Origin: Bacteroidia bacterium
Lineage (GTDB): Bacteria > Bacteroidota > Bacteroidia > Bacteroidales > Prolixibacteraceae
Direction: 5' to 3'
Assembly: GCA_025358025.1 (NCBI GenBank)
Contig: JANYKW010000143.1
Location: forward strand, 1 to 52,261
Length of the DNA stretch: 52,261 bases
Position numbers and translations under genes: made by a program
In this document: in pieces, positions 43,269 through 52,261 of the stretch
How positions within the stretch are numbered: the first letter of the stretch is position 1
Layout: every line of letters starts with the position of its first letter
The notes under the pieces: model-generated
Database searches by the model: none
What the model saw: only the letters and a program-made list of their open reading frames with translations
Told to the model about the DNA's origin: nothing

Positions 43269-45452
43269 ATGGTGCATGCACAGTCATCCAATTTATTATT
43301 TAAAAATTCTCGAGTGAACAAAGATTTATTAAAGAAATATCCCCGCAATTTCAGACGCGGCATTGAGATTCTTGAAAAAGGGAATACTGAGAGAGGAACC
43401 AAACGCATAGAAAAATGCATTGAATCAGGTTTTAAACCGGGAATTGTTTTTCTGGACCTTTTAAAAAACAGCAAGGATGTTCATGAGGCTTTGGAACTGT
43501 TCCATTCTGATTATGAAGAGGATTTTATCAAGTCAACACTGGGGATTGGCATAAAATATTACCTGGGTGAAGGGCGAATTCAATCCTATACCGATTCTGT
43601 CAGATTTTTTATTGAATCAGCCAGGGCAGGGGGCAGCGAAGCATGTGATTACATTGGAAACATGCGCGAAAAAGGTAACGGGCTTCCGGAAGATATGACC
43701 AAGGCTTTTGAATGGTATGAAAGAGGAGCTGAGCGCGGCGATAAAGTTGCCAAATTCAATTACGGAAGGCTGCTTTATTCTGGTGAAGGAGGATATAAAG
43801 ACACCAATGAAGCTGTTGACTACTGGTATGCTTCGGCAAAGGAAGGCTATTTGCCTGCAGTATACAAAGTTGGAGAAATATTTGAACTTGGATTAACCGT
43901 TCCGGTAAGATTTGAAAAAGCATACGAATGGTACCTCAAAGCTGCCATTGAAGGATATGAACCAGCTTTTCAGAAACTGGGTCTATTCCTTTACGAAGGA
44001 AAGGGGGTAGAGAAAAATATTGAAATGAGCCTTGAATGGCTCAATAAAATTGAAGGAGTGGTGAGTGCTGAGGTATCCCTTAAAATGGGAAAAATATACC
44101 TGCTTGGATTGGGTATGGAAAAGAATCTGGAAAAGGCCAGGACCTACCTCGAACAAGCAGTTCATGCTGACTATTCCGAAGCAATTTTTTTGATGGGTAA
44201 ACTTAATGAAGAGACCAATCAGGACGATTTTCTGGATTTGTATCAAAAAGCAGCAGACAGGGGATTTGCTGAAGCGCAGGAGGCACTTGCCTCATATTAT
44301 CTGAAACAATCGGATACCCAAGGAGTTGAGATGTTGAAAAAGGCGGCTCTGAATGGAAGTGCCGATGCAATGATGCTTATGGCTAAACGTTTCGAAACCG
44401 GTGAAGGTGTTGAGAAAAATATAATCACAGCAGTTGATTATTACCGAAAAGCAGCAGAAAAAGGAAATCTTGAAGCTCAATACCAATATGCCAGCATCTG
44501 CCTTGCAGGAGAATGGATTGAGCGCGACAAATATTCGGCTGGTGACTATTTTAAAAAATCGGCAGAAGCCGGACATCCACGAGCATGTTATATTTTGGGA
44601 CTATTGCACGAAAAGGGTGAAACATACTGGTCGGATAAGGACAAAGCCTTTGAGTGGTATTTGAAGGCTGCAGAAAAAGGGGTGCCTGGTGCCATGTTTA
44701 AAACAGCAGTTTACCTTGAAAATGGCGTAAAAGTTGAAAAGAATCTGCAAGAGGCCTTAAGATGGTACCGCCAGGCTTCCTCAGCCGGATATGCCAAGTC
44801 TGCATTTAATCTCGCGGTAATGTTCGAAACTGGTCAGGGTGGAGAGCCTGACATGGGAAAAGCAATTGAACAATATGAAGTCGCTGCCGGTGGCGGGATT
44901 GCAGAAGCCATGAATAATCTTGGGAATGCCTACCACCAGGGTAAGGGGATTGTAGCAGATCCCCAGGAAGCATTCAAGTGGTATTCGATGGCAGATGAGT
45001 CAGGTTTTATGCTGGGATCATACAACTTAGGCGTGATGTGGTACTTTGGAGAAACTGGTGAAAAGAACCTGCAAAAGGCTTATTTTTATTTCAAAAAGGC
45101 TGCAGATAAAAATTATCCGCAGGCGCAATATAATCTGGCGGGCATGTTGTACTACGGAGAAGGCGTTGAAGAAAATAAAAAAGCTGCTTTGGAGCTCTTC
45201 CGAAAATCTGCTGAAAATGGTTATGCCGCCTCCTGGATAAGCCTGGCTGAGTTTTATACTGCTGGTGAGGTGGTTGCCAAAGATGTAGAGAAAGCCATCG
45301 AATATTTCAATCTGGCATCCGACCATGGATTGGGTGAGGCCGATTACCTCCTTGCTAAAATCTATGAATCGGAGGAAGGATACCTTGATCCTGATAAACA
45401 AAGCCAGTATTTAAAAAGATCCATCGGCAGGGGATATCAGCCGGAAGGGTGA
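43269..45452 (+). CDS. Large Sel1-repeat protein, cytoplasmic
   Basis: 727 residues made of about 17-18 Sel1-like repeats (typical unit A-x-x-W-Y-x-K-A-A-x-x-G, then LG-x-x-Y-x-x-G). Sel1 solenoids bind partner proteins. The first ~75 residues are not repeats. There is no signal peptide or membrane helix, unlike many secreted Sel1 proteins. Annotated start ATG 43269; GTG near 43314 (VNKDLLKKYPRNF) is an alternative. The partner and pathway cannot be told from the window. The gene is convergent with purL across a 20-bp gap. Confidence 0.85.
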   Translation: MVHAQSSNLLFKNSRVNKDLLKKYPRNFRRGIEILEKGNTERGTKRIEKCIESGFKPGIVFLDLLKNSKDVHEALELFHSDYEEDFIKSTLGIGIKYYLGEGRIQSYTDSVRFFIESARAGGSEACDYIGNMREKGNGLPEDMTKAFEWYERGAERGDKVAKFNYGRLLYSGEGGYKDTNEAVDYWYASAKEGYLPAVYKVGEIFELGLTVPVRFEKAYEWYLKAAIEGYEPAFQKLGLFLYEGKGVEKNIEMSLEWLNKIEGVVSAEVSLKMGKIYLLGLGMEKNLEKARTYLEQAVHADYSEAIFLMGKLNEETNQDDFLDLYQKAADRGFAEAQEALASYYLKQSDTQGVEMLKKAALNGSADAMMLMAKRFETGEGVEKNIITAVDYYRKAAEKGNLEAQYQYASICLAGEWIERDKYSAGDYFKKSAEAGHPRACYILGLLHEKGETYWSDKDKAFEWYLKAAEKGVPGAMFKTAVYLENGVKVEKNLQEALRWYRQASSAGYAKSAFNLAVMFETGQGGEPDMGKAIEQYEVAAGGGIAEAMNNLGNAYHQGKGIVADPQEAFKWYSMADESGFMLGSYNLGVMWYFGETGEKNLQKAYFYFKKAADKNYPQAQYNLAGMLYYGEGVEENKKAALELFRKSAENGYAASWISLAEFYTAGEVVAKDVEKAIEYFNLASDHGLGEADYLLAKIYESEEGYLDPDKQSQYLKRSIGRGYQPEG

Positions 45453-45472
45453 GGCAAGGATAAAGGCCCCAC

Positions 45473-48400
45473 TTATCTTTGTTTTTCCAGGATCCAGATT
45501 CGGGCGTTAACGAAAGCTTCAATCCAGGGTGTAATTTGATCTTCTTTCCGGTTGCCAGGATAGTAGCCCCACTGCCAGGGGTAGATTGCCCGTTCCAGAT
45601 GAGGCATCATCGCCAGATGGCGGCCGTCGGCTGAGCAAATCGCTGCGGTATTGAAATCTGAACCATTCGGATTGCCTGGATAATTGACGAAGGAGTATTT
45701 AACCGGAATTTTATATTGGTCTTCGCATTCGGGAATAGAGAATTTACCCTCTCCATGAGCTACCCAGATTCCCATTTTTTTACCAGCCAGTGATTTTAAC
45801 ATAACAGACTCATTTTCAATAATATCAACATTTAAAAATGCTGATTCAAATTTATGGGATTCGTTGTGAAGCATTTTAATTTTCTCCTTTTTCTCAGGAT
45901 ATATCAGGTCCAGTGCTACCATCAGCTGACAACCATTGCAAACGCCTAAACTGAGCGTATCTTTCCGTGCATAAAACTTATCAAGCGCACCTTTTGCTCT
46001 TACATTGTACTTAAATGCACCGGCCCAACCAATAGCTGAACCAAGTACGTCAGAGTTGGAAAAACCACCAACAAATACGATCATACTGATATCTTCGAGA
46101 GTTTCTCGTCCCGAGATCAGATCAGTCATGTGAACATCTTTCACATCAAAACCTGCCAGATATAGGCTCCAGGCCATCTCTCTGTCGCCATTCACACCTT
46201 TCTCCCTGATTATAGCCGCCTTAATTCCCGTCTGATAACGCCGCCGGGGATCGATTTTCAGTGAGGCGAAATCTCCTGCAAAGGGTCCGAAATTAAATGA
46301 CAACGCGTTTTTTTTGTAATGGACCAGACGGCTGTATGCCAAATCTTCCCCACATTGTCTTTGATCAAGCAGATAGGAGGGGCGAAACCACTTTTCCCTT
46401 AAATTATCAATATCAAAAATATAGTTTTCAGTAAAATTTTTGATACGTATGACTCTGTCAACCAATGGTTTTCCTATACGAATGCACGAAACTTTATTGT
46501 TGTTAAACAGTTCTTCAAATTTTTCTGAATCCGAAACCTGCACAACGACACCAGGATTTTCACTGAAAAGGAGTTTTACGCTGTCACTTTCTCCAAGTTG
46601 TGACAAATCGATATCAATTCCTCCGATATTTTGGGCAAAACAACATTCCAAAAGTGTAACTATCAGACCACCAGATGATATATCGTGACCACAGGCTATC
46701 AAACCTGAATTTATTGCATCCTGCAACGTTTGGAATGTCGCTGCGAAGTAAGCCGGGTCATTCACTGAAGGCGCCTCTTCTCCAAGGGTTGACAGAATCT
46801 GACCCAGTGAACTTCCTCCAAGCACCTTTTTTGATTTGGAAAAATCGATGTAATAAAGAGGTTTGGATGGATCATTGATCAATACAGGTTCTACAATTTT
46901 TCTGATGTTTGAAATCTCCCCGGACGCCGATATAATTACAGTACCCGGAGCAAAAACAACTTCATCCTTGTATTTCTGAGTCATGGAGAGTGAATCCTTT
47001 CCTGTTGGAATGTTGATTTCCAATGCACATGCAAACGCTGAAGCAGCTTCAACAGCCTGGTACAGACGGGCATTCTCACCCTGGTTTTTTGCCGGCCACA
47101 TCCAGTTGGCTGACAGGGATATCCCTTTCAATCCATGGGTAAGCGGTGCCCAAACGATATTGGTTAGCGCTTCGGCAATGGAGAGTACCGATCCGTTGGC
47201 GGGATGGATCAGCCCAGCTGCAGGAGCATGCCCGAGTGAGGTGGCTATACCTTTGATTCCCTGATAGTCAATAGCTACAGCACCAAGGTTGTTTAGTGGA
47301 AGCTGCAGTTCTCCGGCACATTGCTGCCTGGCAATTTTTCCGGTAACGGAACGGTCAACCTTGTTGGTAAGCCAATCCTTGCATCCGACAGATTCAAGCT
47401 GGAGTATTTGCTCTAAATAATTAATTATTAAATCATTGGAGTATTTTATCTCAACATATTGTTCACTTGGAGTTTCATCCTCCAAAATCGTGCGGGGAGG
47501 CTTTCCAAAGAGGGCTGCCAAATCCATATCGATGGGCCTGTCTCCATTTTTTCGGTTTATACATGTAAATTTGTGATCTCCGGTAGTTTCACCTATCACA
47601 TAAAAAGGAGATCTTTCGCGTTCTGCAATACGTTGAATCCATGCCAGATTATCTTTCCCGGTTACAAAACCCATTCGCTCCTGGGATTCATTGCCAACAA
47701 TCTCCCTGGCAGACAAGGTAGGGTCTCCTATAGGCAGTTTGTCTACAAATATCTGACCTCCAGTCTCTTCTACCAATTCAGAAAGGCAGTTCAGGTGACC
47801 GCCCGCGCCGTGATCATGGATAGAAACGATTGGATTTCTGCCGGATTCGGCCAGCGCACGAATGGTGTTATAAGCTCTTTTTTGCATCTCCGGATTGGCA
47901 CGCTGTACCGCATTGAGTTCAATATGACTTTCAAAAGCACCGGTATCAACCGAGGATACAGCACCACCTCCCATTCCAATCCGGTAATTGTCACCACCCA
48001 ACAATACAACACTTTCACCAGTTTCTGGAACTCCTTTCAGACTGTCTTCCTTTCTTGCATAACCGATACCTCCGGCTTGCATGATCACTTTATCATACCC
48101 ATATTTCTTGTGATTTTCGGAATGCTCAAATGTTAGCACAGAGCCATTTATCAGAGGCTGACCGAATTTATTTCCAAAATCCGAGGCGCCATTCGAGGCT
48201 TTGATCAGCAACTCTTCGGGATTGTGGTACAGCCATTTCCTTGGTTCAACAGCTTGTTCCCATGGTCGGTTTTGGGTATCATTTCTGGAATAGGAGGTCA
48301 TATACACTGCTGTTCCTGCAATCGGAAAACTTCCTTTGCCTCCTGCCATGCGGTCGCGGATTTCGCCACCGGTACCGGTAGCGGCACCGTTGAAGGGCTC

Positions 48401-49159
48401 TACCGTTGTAGGAAAGTTGTGTGTTTCTGCTTTCAGGGAAAGAACAGTATCAATATCAGTTACCCGAAAAAAGTCGGGTTGATCCGCCGAAGCGGGTGCG
48501 AATTGTTCGGCTGCCGGTCCTTCGGTAAATGAACAGTTGTCTTTGTATGCCGAGACGACTGTATTCGGGTGAGTTTTTGTAGTTCTTTTAATCAGCTCAA
48601 AAAGAGTCTGTTGCTTTTCAATCCCATCAATAATAAAAGTACCGTTAAAAATCTTGTGGCGGCAGTGTTCAGAATTGACCTGAGAAAAACCGAAAACTTC
48701 ACTGTCAGTTAGTTTTCGTTTTATTTTTATTGCTACTTCTTCGAGGTATTGAACTTCGTCGCTGCTTAAGGCAAGGCCCTCCCTGAGGTTATATGCGGAA
48801 ATATCATCAATCCAGACTACAGATTCAGGTTGATGATCGATGGTAAACAGGGATTGATCCAGTCCTTTGTAAATGGCTTGCAACATCGGATCTATGCTGG
48901 TATGATCATTGCAAGACATAAACTCTTCGATGCGAAAAATACCGTGAATACCCATATTTTGGGTTATTTCAACGGCGTTTGTACTCCATGGGGTAATCAT
49001 CTCTTTCCTGGGGCCCGCAAACTGACCTGTCAGCTGTTCGGAGTGGATCCATTCAGCCTCGCCAAAGAGCCAGATTAATTTATCGATATCAGATTGATTC
49101 AATGTTACTTGTGTGCCTACAGCAAGCGTTTTGCCGCTCTCTTGGAAGAAGAGGATCAT
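45473..49159 (-). CDS. purL: Phosphoribosylformylglycinamidine synthase (large PurL)
   Basis: Fourth step of purine synthesis, turning FGAR into FGAM with glutamine and ATP. 1228 residues, the single-chain form. Seen in order: N-terminal PurS-like part, linker, FGAM synthetase domain (SEHCRHKIFNG, AETHNFPTTVEPFNGAATGTGGEIRD, NPIVSIHDHGAGGHLNCLSELVEETGG) with its repeat (GKDSLSMTQKYKDE), and the C-terminal glutamine amidotransferase with Cys of GVCNGCQLM and AHGEGKF. All catalytic motifs are intact. The leader of about 150 nt has a predicted -7 box and a short uORF. Confidence 0.97.
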   Translation of the reverse strand: MILFFQESGKTLAVGTQVTLNQSDIDKLIWLFGEAEWIHSEQLTGQFAGPRKEMITPWSTNAVEITQNMGIHGIFRIEEFMSCNDHTSIDPMLQAIYKGLDQSLFTIDHQPESVVWIDDISAYNLREGLALSSDEVQYLEEVAIKIKRKLTDSEVFGFSQVNSEHCRHKIFNGTFIIDGIEKQQTLFELIKRTTKTHPNTVVSAYKDNCSFTEGPAAEQFAPASADQPDFFRVTDIDTVLSLKAETHNFPTTVEPFNGAATGTGGEIRDRMAGGKGSFPIAGTAVYMTSYSRNDTQNRPWEQAVEPRKWLYHNPEELLIKASNGASDFGNKFGQPLINGSVLTFEHSENHKKYGYDKVIMQAGGIGYARKEDSLKGVPETGESVVLLGGDNYRIGMGGGAVSSVDTGAFESHIELNAVQRANPEMQKRAYNTIRALAESGRNPIVSIHDHGAGGHLNCLSELVEETGGQIFVDKLPIGDPTLSAREIVGNESQERMGFVTGKDNLAWIQRIAERERSPFYVIGETTGDHKFTCINRKNGDRPIDMDLAALFGKPPRTILEDETPSEQYVEIKYSNDLIINYLEQILQLESVGCKDWLTNKVDRSVTGKIARQQCAGELQLPLNNLGAVAIDYQGIKGIATSLGHAPAAGLIHPANGSVLSIAEALTNIVWAPLTHGLKGISLSANWMWPAKNQGENARLYQAVEAASAFACALEINIPTGKDSLSMTQKYKDEVVFAPGTVIISASGEISNIRKIVEPVLINDPSKPLYYIDFSKSKKVLGGSSLGQILSTLGEEAPSVNDPAYFAATFQTLQDAINSGLIACGHDISSGGLIVTLLECCFAQNIGGIDIDLSQLGESDSVKLLFSENPGVVVQVSDSEKFEELFNNNKVSCIRIGKPLVDRVIRIKNFTENYIFDIDNLREKWFRPSYLLDQRQCGEDLAYSRLVHYKKNALSFNFGPFAGDFASLKIDPRRRYQTGIKAAIIREKGVNGDREMAWSLYLAGFDVKDVHMTDLISGRETLEDISMIVFVGGFSNSDVLGSAIGWAGAFKYNVRAKGALDKFYARKDTLSLGVCNGCQLMVALDLIYPEKKEKIKMLHNESHKFESAFLNVDIIENESVMLKSLAGKKMGIWVAHGEGKFSIPECEDQYKIPVKYSFVNYPGNPNGSDFNTAAICSADGRHLAMMPHLERAIYPWQWGYYPGNRKEDQITPWIEAFVNARIWILEKQR

Positions 49160-49263
49160 GTAGCTGATTTTTAAAATTTAATGTCAGCGAAGATAGGCAG
49201 AAGAGATTTAAAAATTTAAAATTTAAAATTAAAATTTCATTATGAATCCCCACGAATTGCAAA

Positions 49264-49302
49264 TTACCAAACCAGATGATAATAGCCATCGCGGTATGCC
49301 AT
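49264..49302 (-). CDS. Possible 12-codon uORF in the purL leader
   Basis: ATG 49302 gives MAYRDGYYHLVW and a TAA at 49266-49264. It starts about 10 nt after the predicted transcription start and 105 bp before purL. So short a frame can arise by chance; its place in the leader is the only support. Confidence 0.25.
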   Translation of the reverse strand: MAYRDGYYHLVW

Positions 49303-49317
49303 ATGGTAAATAAAGAA

Positions 49318-49325
49318 CAAATATA
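49318..49325 (-). promoter_or_regulatory. Predicted -7 box of purL
   Basis: Reads TATATTTG on the minus strand, a full match, giving a leader of about 150 nt. The leader also holds tandem AAATTT-type runs (49199-49235) but no riboswitch I recognise. Confidence 0.45.
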
Positions 49326-49375
49326 AATCTGACGATTTCAAGGAATTGTCTGTTTCCTGCCGAAAACATATTATC

Positions 49376-50857
49376 TCATTCTTCCGGTTTCCACTCCGTG
49401 ACTTTGATCAGATGAGGGAATGCCTGAGGCTTAAAGATGGATTGGTCGTAGAATACACGCAGACATTCCTGAATTCCTTCCGTTACACTGGGGTGCGGGT
49501 GAATACTTTGCAAAACTTCCTGTACCCTGATATCTGCATTGATCAGGTAAGCAATGGATACTATAAATGCTGAAGCCTGAGGACCGGCTGCGCGCATTCC
49601 CAGTATTCTGTCGGATCCATCGTTGCTGACCATTATTTTCACAAAACCGCTGGTATTTCGCATAGCAATTGTTCTGCTCACCAATTCATTAGAATAATAT
49701 GCTGCTTTGTATGGAATTTTCTTACTCCGGAGCATTTTTTCATTCGCACCGACAGCAGCAAGTTCTGGTTTAAAAAACATCAAAGTCGGCATGTGCGAAT
49801 AATCAAGCAAATAAGAAGATTTTCCGAAAATCGCCTCTACGATGTACCTTCCCTGTTCTTCAGCCACGCCATATAATGCCTTATGGCCGGTTACATCTCC
49901 TGCCGCGAATATATTACAATCACCAAAATTAGAGAGTGCACACTCTTCGTTGATTCTCAGATAACCTTTGCTGGTAGTTTCAATTCCGGCATTTTCAAGG
50001 CACAGGCCTGATGTATTGGGATCACGTCCGATAGAAATAAGAATGATATCCACTTCAACAACGCTGCTGTGTCCGTCATCATAATCCAATACGATCTCAA
50101 GGCAATCGCTTTTCTTTCGAACGGCACGAAGATTGGCAGTATGGTGGATAATGACGCCATTCTTCTGTAAATTTTTCGAAACAAAATCACTGACATCATC
50201 ATCTTCAAATGGAATTACCCGGTGTGTACGGTCCAGCAGGTGGACCTCTGTCTGACCGAAATTTGAGAAGATCGTTGCAAATTCACATCCGATAATACCG
50301 GATCCTATGATCATCATTCTTTCAGGAAAACGATCAAGGTTCAATATTCCGTCGGAGTCAATAATCTGTTTTTGATCAATTTCGAGATCAGGGTGGGGAC
50401 GTGGTATTGATCCTGTAGCGATGATGATGAAATCTGCCCTGATGGTCTCTATGCCATCCTTGCCCTTTATTTCGAGGGTATGGCGATCAAGAAACCTGGC
50501 AAATCCTTGCTTGTAGGTAATACTTCCGGGATGTTTGTCATCGTCGGAGAAAGTCTCAATTTGAGAGAGAATCTGATTTTGTTTGGTTTTGGCAGCCTGA
50601 AGAACTGTTTTTTTGACCAGGTTGTAATCAACCTGAAGACCGGATGCCCTGTAACCCCTATCCACAGCTGCAGCTACTGCATAATCGGCGGAAAGTTCCC
50701 ACATCGTTTTTGAAGTGAGCGGACCATTCATGATTCCATTGCCACCCAAATGTCCGGCTTCGACAATACAAACGCTTTTCCCAAAGTCGAGTGCACGCAT
50801 AGTAGCTGCCAAACCTCCTGGTCCACTGCCAATTACCGCAAGATCAAATTGTTTCAT
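49376..50857 (-). CDS. Dihydrolipoamide dehydrogenase-fold flavoprotein lacking the redox cysteines
   Basis: 493 residues of the pyridine nucleotide-disulfide oxidoreductase family. FAD loop GSGPGGLAATMRA (11-23), NAD loop IIGSGIIGCEFATIF and the FAD-binding IFAAGDVTGH are intact, and HPHPSVTEGIQE keeps the C-terminal catalytic His-Glu pair. The disulfide motif GGTCLNVGCIPSK is replaced by GGNGIMNGPLTSK (residues 38-50), so both cysteines are gone (G41, P46). It cannot be a lipoamide or glutathione reductase of the normal kind; a transhydrogenase-like hydride transfer, as in SthA, is more likely. Partner genes are not adjacent. Confidence 0.85.
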   Translation of the reverse strand: MKQFDLAVIGSGPGGLAATMRALDFGKSVCIVEAGHLGGNGIMNGPLTSKTMWELSADYAVAAAVDRGYRASGLQVDYNLVKKTVLQAAKTKQNQILSQIETFSDDDKHPGSITYKQGFARFLDRHTLEIKGKDGIETIRADFIIIATGSIPRPHPDLEIDQKQIIDSDGILNLDRFPERMMIIGSGIIGCEFATIFSNFGQTEVHLLDRTHRVIPFEDDDVSDFVSKNLQKNGVIIHHTANLRAVRKKSDCLEIVLDYDDGHSSVVEVDIILISIGRDPNTSGLCLENAGIETTSKGYLRINEECALSNFGDCNIFAAGDVTGHKALYGVAEEQGRYIVEAIFGKSSYLLDYSHMPTLMFFKPELAAVGANEKMLRSKKIPYKAAYYSNELVSRTIAMRNTSGFVKIMVSNDGSDRILGMRAAGPQASAFIVSIAYLINADIRVQEVLQSIHPHPSVTEGIQECLRVFYDQSIFKPQAFPHLIKVTEWKPEE

Positions 50858-50980
50858 ACTGATTATTTGATAGTTGTGTCAATCAATATTCAAATTAAGG
50901 TAAAAAAAATGAGATGTTCACTTTTAATTAATTTTATACTTTTGGTCACGTACGAATTTAATACTGTTTCTTAATATTTG

Positions 50981-50988
50981 TAATTTTG
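50981..50988 (+). promoter_or_regulatory. Predicted -7 box of the epimerase gene
   Basis: TAATTTTG followed by C, 24 bp before the start at 51012. Confidence 0.5.
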
Positions 50989-51011
50989 CAATCCTAAAAT
51001 ATTTCTGTCAA

Positions 51012-51413
51012 ATGAATGTATCTAAAATTGAACATATCGGTATCGCGGTAGAAAGCCTTGAAACAGCCATTCCATATTATGAAACCCTGTTGGGAACAAA
51101 ATGTTATGCACTGGAAGAGATCACAGACCAGAAGGTGAAAACTGCATTTTTTAAAGTCGGAGAAACCAAAATTGAATTGCTTGAATCCATGGATCCTAAC
51201 GGCCCAATCGGAAAGTTCCTGGAGAAAAAGGGACCTGGAATTCACCACATCGCCTTTGCGGTAGATCAGGTTGATGAAGCATTGGCCGAGGCAGAGATGT
51301 CAGGTATTCAGCTGATTGATAAGAAGAGCAGGAAAGGAGCAGAAGGTCTGAACATCGGATTTCTTCATCCGAAATCAACATTTGGTGTTTTGACAGAGTT
51401 CTGCAGCGAATAA
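51012..51413 (+). CDS. mce: Methylmalonyl-CoA epimerase
   Basis: Interconverts the (2R) and (2S) forms of methylmalonyl-CoA between succinyl-CoA and propionyl-CoA, the propionate route of many Bacteroidota. 133 residues, single VOC/glyoxalase fold: KIEHIGIAVESLETAIPYYE with metal His, FFKVGETKIELLESMDPNGPIGKFLEKKGPGIHHIAFAVDQV (His and Glu ligands) and a final Glu in GVLTEFC. Ordinary length. The mutase and carboxylase genes are not in the window. Confidence 0.95.
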   Translation: MNVSKIEHIGIAVESLETAIPYYETLLGTKCYALEEITDQKVKTAFFKVGETKIELLESMDPNGPIGKFLEKKGPGIHHIAFAVDQVDEALAEAEMSGIQLIDKKSRKGAEGLNIGFLHPKSTFGVLTEFCSE

Positions 51414-51426
51414 TTGGTTCTTTAAC

Positions 51427-52248
51427 CTACTTATTTGGCAAGTGTTTCCTCACTGCATGTGAAAAGCCATTTTCATGGTAAGGGAGCGAGATCATAAATT
51501 TTTCCTTCAACTCTGACGGTGAATTGTGCACAACATACGACAGGTGGGTAAAATCGAGCATTTCAAGGTCATTGAAGTCGTTTCCAATACCTAAGGTCTC
51601 TACTCTTTTGATGCCCTTTAAATCGCAAATTTGGGCTATTCCATGGGCTTTTGAAATCCCTTTTGGAAATATTTCCATCCAGGTCCAGTTTTCGTTGAGC
51701 GGGGAGGTCGTACGAATGATGCTGATCTCGCTAAAATGATCCATTAACTCCTTTTTTACCTGAGCAAAACGGCTGCTTGTCTTTGGAAAAAAGAGCAATA
51801 GCTGGGAGGAGCTGTATTTATTGCCTGGTACAACCACTTCAGACTTTCCCATCCAAGAATGAGTCTCCTTATATCGATCCATTTCAGGACATTCCGTCCT
51901 GCTCCACCAGAAAAAATTGTGATTGTCGGGAAAACAATCTGATACCTTGAAATTATAACCATTATCAATCAGGTATTCAATGAGTTGTGCTGTTAGCTCA
52001 TCAGGTAAATTGATAGCCCCGATAATCTCCTGTGTTTGCCAGTCAACAATGCCGGCTCCTGAAGAGCAGATTACATAATCAAAAGGATCGGCAGGAGAGA
52101 GTGCCCTTCTAACTTTAAAAAGGTTTCTACCGGTGGCAGCGACCCTGCATATGCCCAGTCTACCCAGCAGATGAAGGGTGTCAAGATCTTCATTACTAAT
52201 CGTATGATCGTTTTGAAGTAAGGTTCCGTCCAGATCGGTAACCACCAT
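51427..52248 (-). CDS. Cof-type HAD hydrolase, possibly truncated at the window edge
   Basis: Cytosolic phosphatase of the Cof/HAD-IIB type, usually acting on small sugar or nucleotide phosphates. 273 residues from ATG 52248. HAD motif I DLDGTLLQND at the N terminus, a long cap region, then motif IV GIGNDFNDLEML. The frame stays open to the window edge (52261), so the true start may lie slightly further upstream; family members often begin M-x-K-x-V-x-x-D-L-D-G. Substrate unknown. Confidence 0.88.
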   Translation of the reverse strand: MVVTDLDGTLLQNDHTISNEDLDTLHLLGRLGICRVAATGRNLFKVRRALSPADPFDYVICSSGAGIVDWQTQEIIGAINLPDELTAQLIEYLIDNGYNFKVSDCFPDNHNFFWWSRTECPEMDRYKETHSWMGKSEVVVPGNKYSSSQLLLFFPKTSSRFAQVKKELMDHFSEISIIRTTSPLNENWTWMEIFPKGISKAHGIAQICDLKGIKRVETLGIGNDFNDLEMLDFTHLSYVVHNSPSELKEKFMISLPYHENGFSHAVRKHLPNK

Positions 52249-52261
52249 TTTAAGCTCACTC

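Noticed and set aside
1-52261. CRISPR array or classic defence operon
   Set aside because: No regularly spaced identical repeats and no Cas, restriction or toxin-antitoxin gene was recognised.

Overview
The window reads as a chromosome segment of a Bacteroidota bacterium, probably from a Bacteroidales/Marinilabiliales-like lineage. This rests on the gene families present (DUF4293, Bacteroidota-type tyrosine recombinase, ribonuclease Y behind zapA, LptD-like protein with a long plug, DUF5009, single-chain PurL, lipoprotein-rich enzymes) and on many upstream TAnnTTTG boxes, the -7 element of Bacteroidota promoters. Ribosome-binding sites are mostly A-rich rather than Shine-Dalgarno. No homology search was run; names come from reading motifs and from memory of the families.

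Layout. 1-1822: an intact ISL3-family insertion sequence with near-identical 24-bp ends. 1823-5830: the right end of a decayed prophage or integrative element, holding a tail-protein-like fragment, a strong hairpin, a four-gene lysis-like cassette (membrane-anchored Cys-motif protein, M15 peptidase, small membrane protein with a probable frameshift, lipoprotein) and a convergent tyrosine recombinase whose promoter overlaps three tandem 11-12 bp repeats. It stops beside tRNA-Thr(CGU). 5957-8616: threonine dehydrogenase, divergent from a sodium:solute symporter across a 10-bp perfect dyad. 8719-14664: a metal ABC transporter operon whose ATPase carries an N-terminal DUF1893-like domain, YebC, a candidate small RNA with its own promoter and terminator, a PLP enzyme that looks like cysteate synthase rather than threonine synthase, and a cation diffusion facilitator. 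14769-28000: mainly envelope and secreted functions (aldose epimerase, M3 peptidase, lipocalin, flippase-like membrane protein, DUF5009, FKBP, flavin reductase-rubredoxin, Tat oxidoreductase, C69 dipeptidase, M23 peptidase).

28034-36661: core cell functions: a coiled-coil protein and ZapA leading into RNase Y, a SirB1-like protein with a nucleoside phosphorylase, DUF4293, the IMPACT-pyrB-pyrI-GAF operon, and dnaA. 36985-42520: envelope biogenesis. An MlaD-like protein and an amidase sit next to each other and share a related SPOR-like C-terminal domain, with LptD-like protein divergent. 42551-52248: HD protein, large Sel1-repeat protein, PurL, a flavoprotein of the dihydrolipoamide dehydrogenase fold that lacks both redox cysteines, methylmalonyl-CoA epimerase and a HAD phosphatase cut by, or ending at, the window edge.

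I see no CRISPR array, no defence island and no large unexplained coding region. The observations I would check first are the candidate small RNA at about 12176-12289, the DUF1893-ABC fusion, the cysteate synthase-like gene, the paired SPOR-like tails on MlaD and amidase, the cysteine-free flavoprotein, and the hairpin plus cassette in the prophage remnant.
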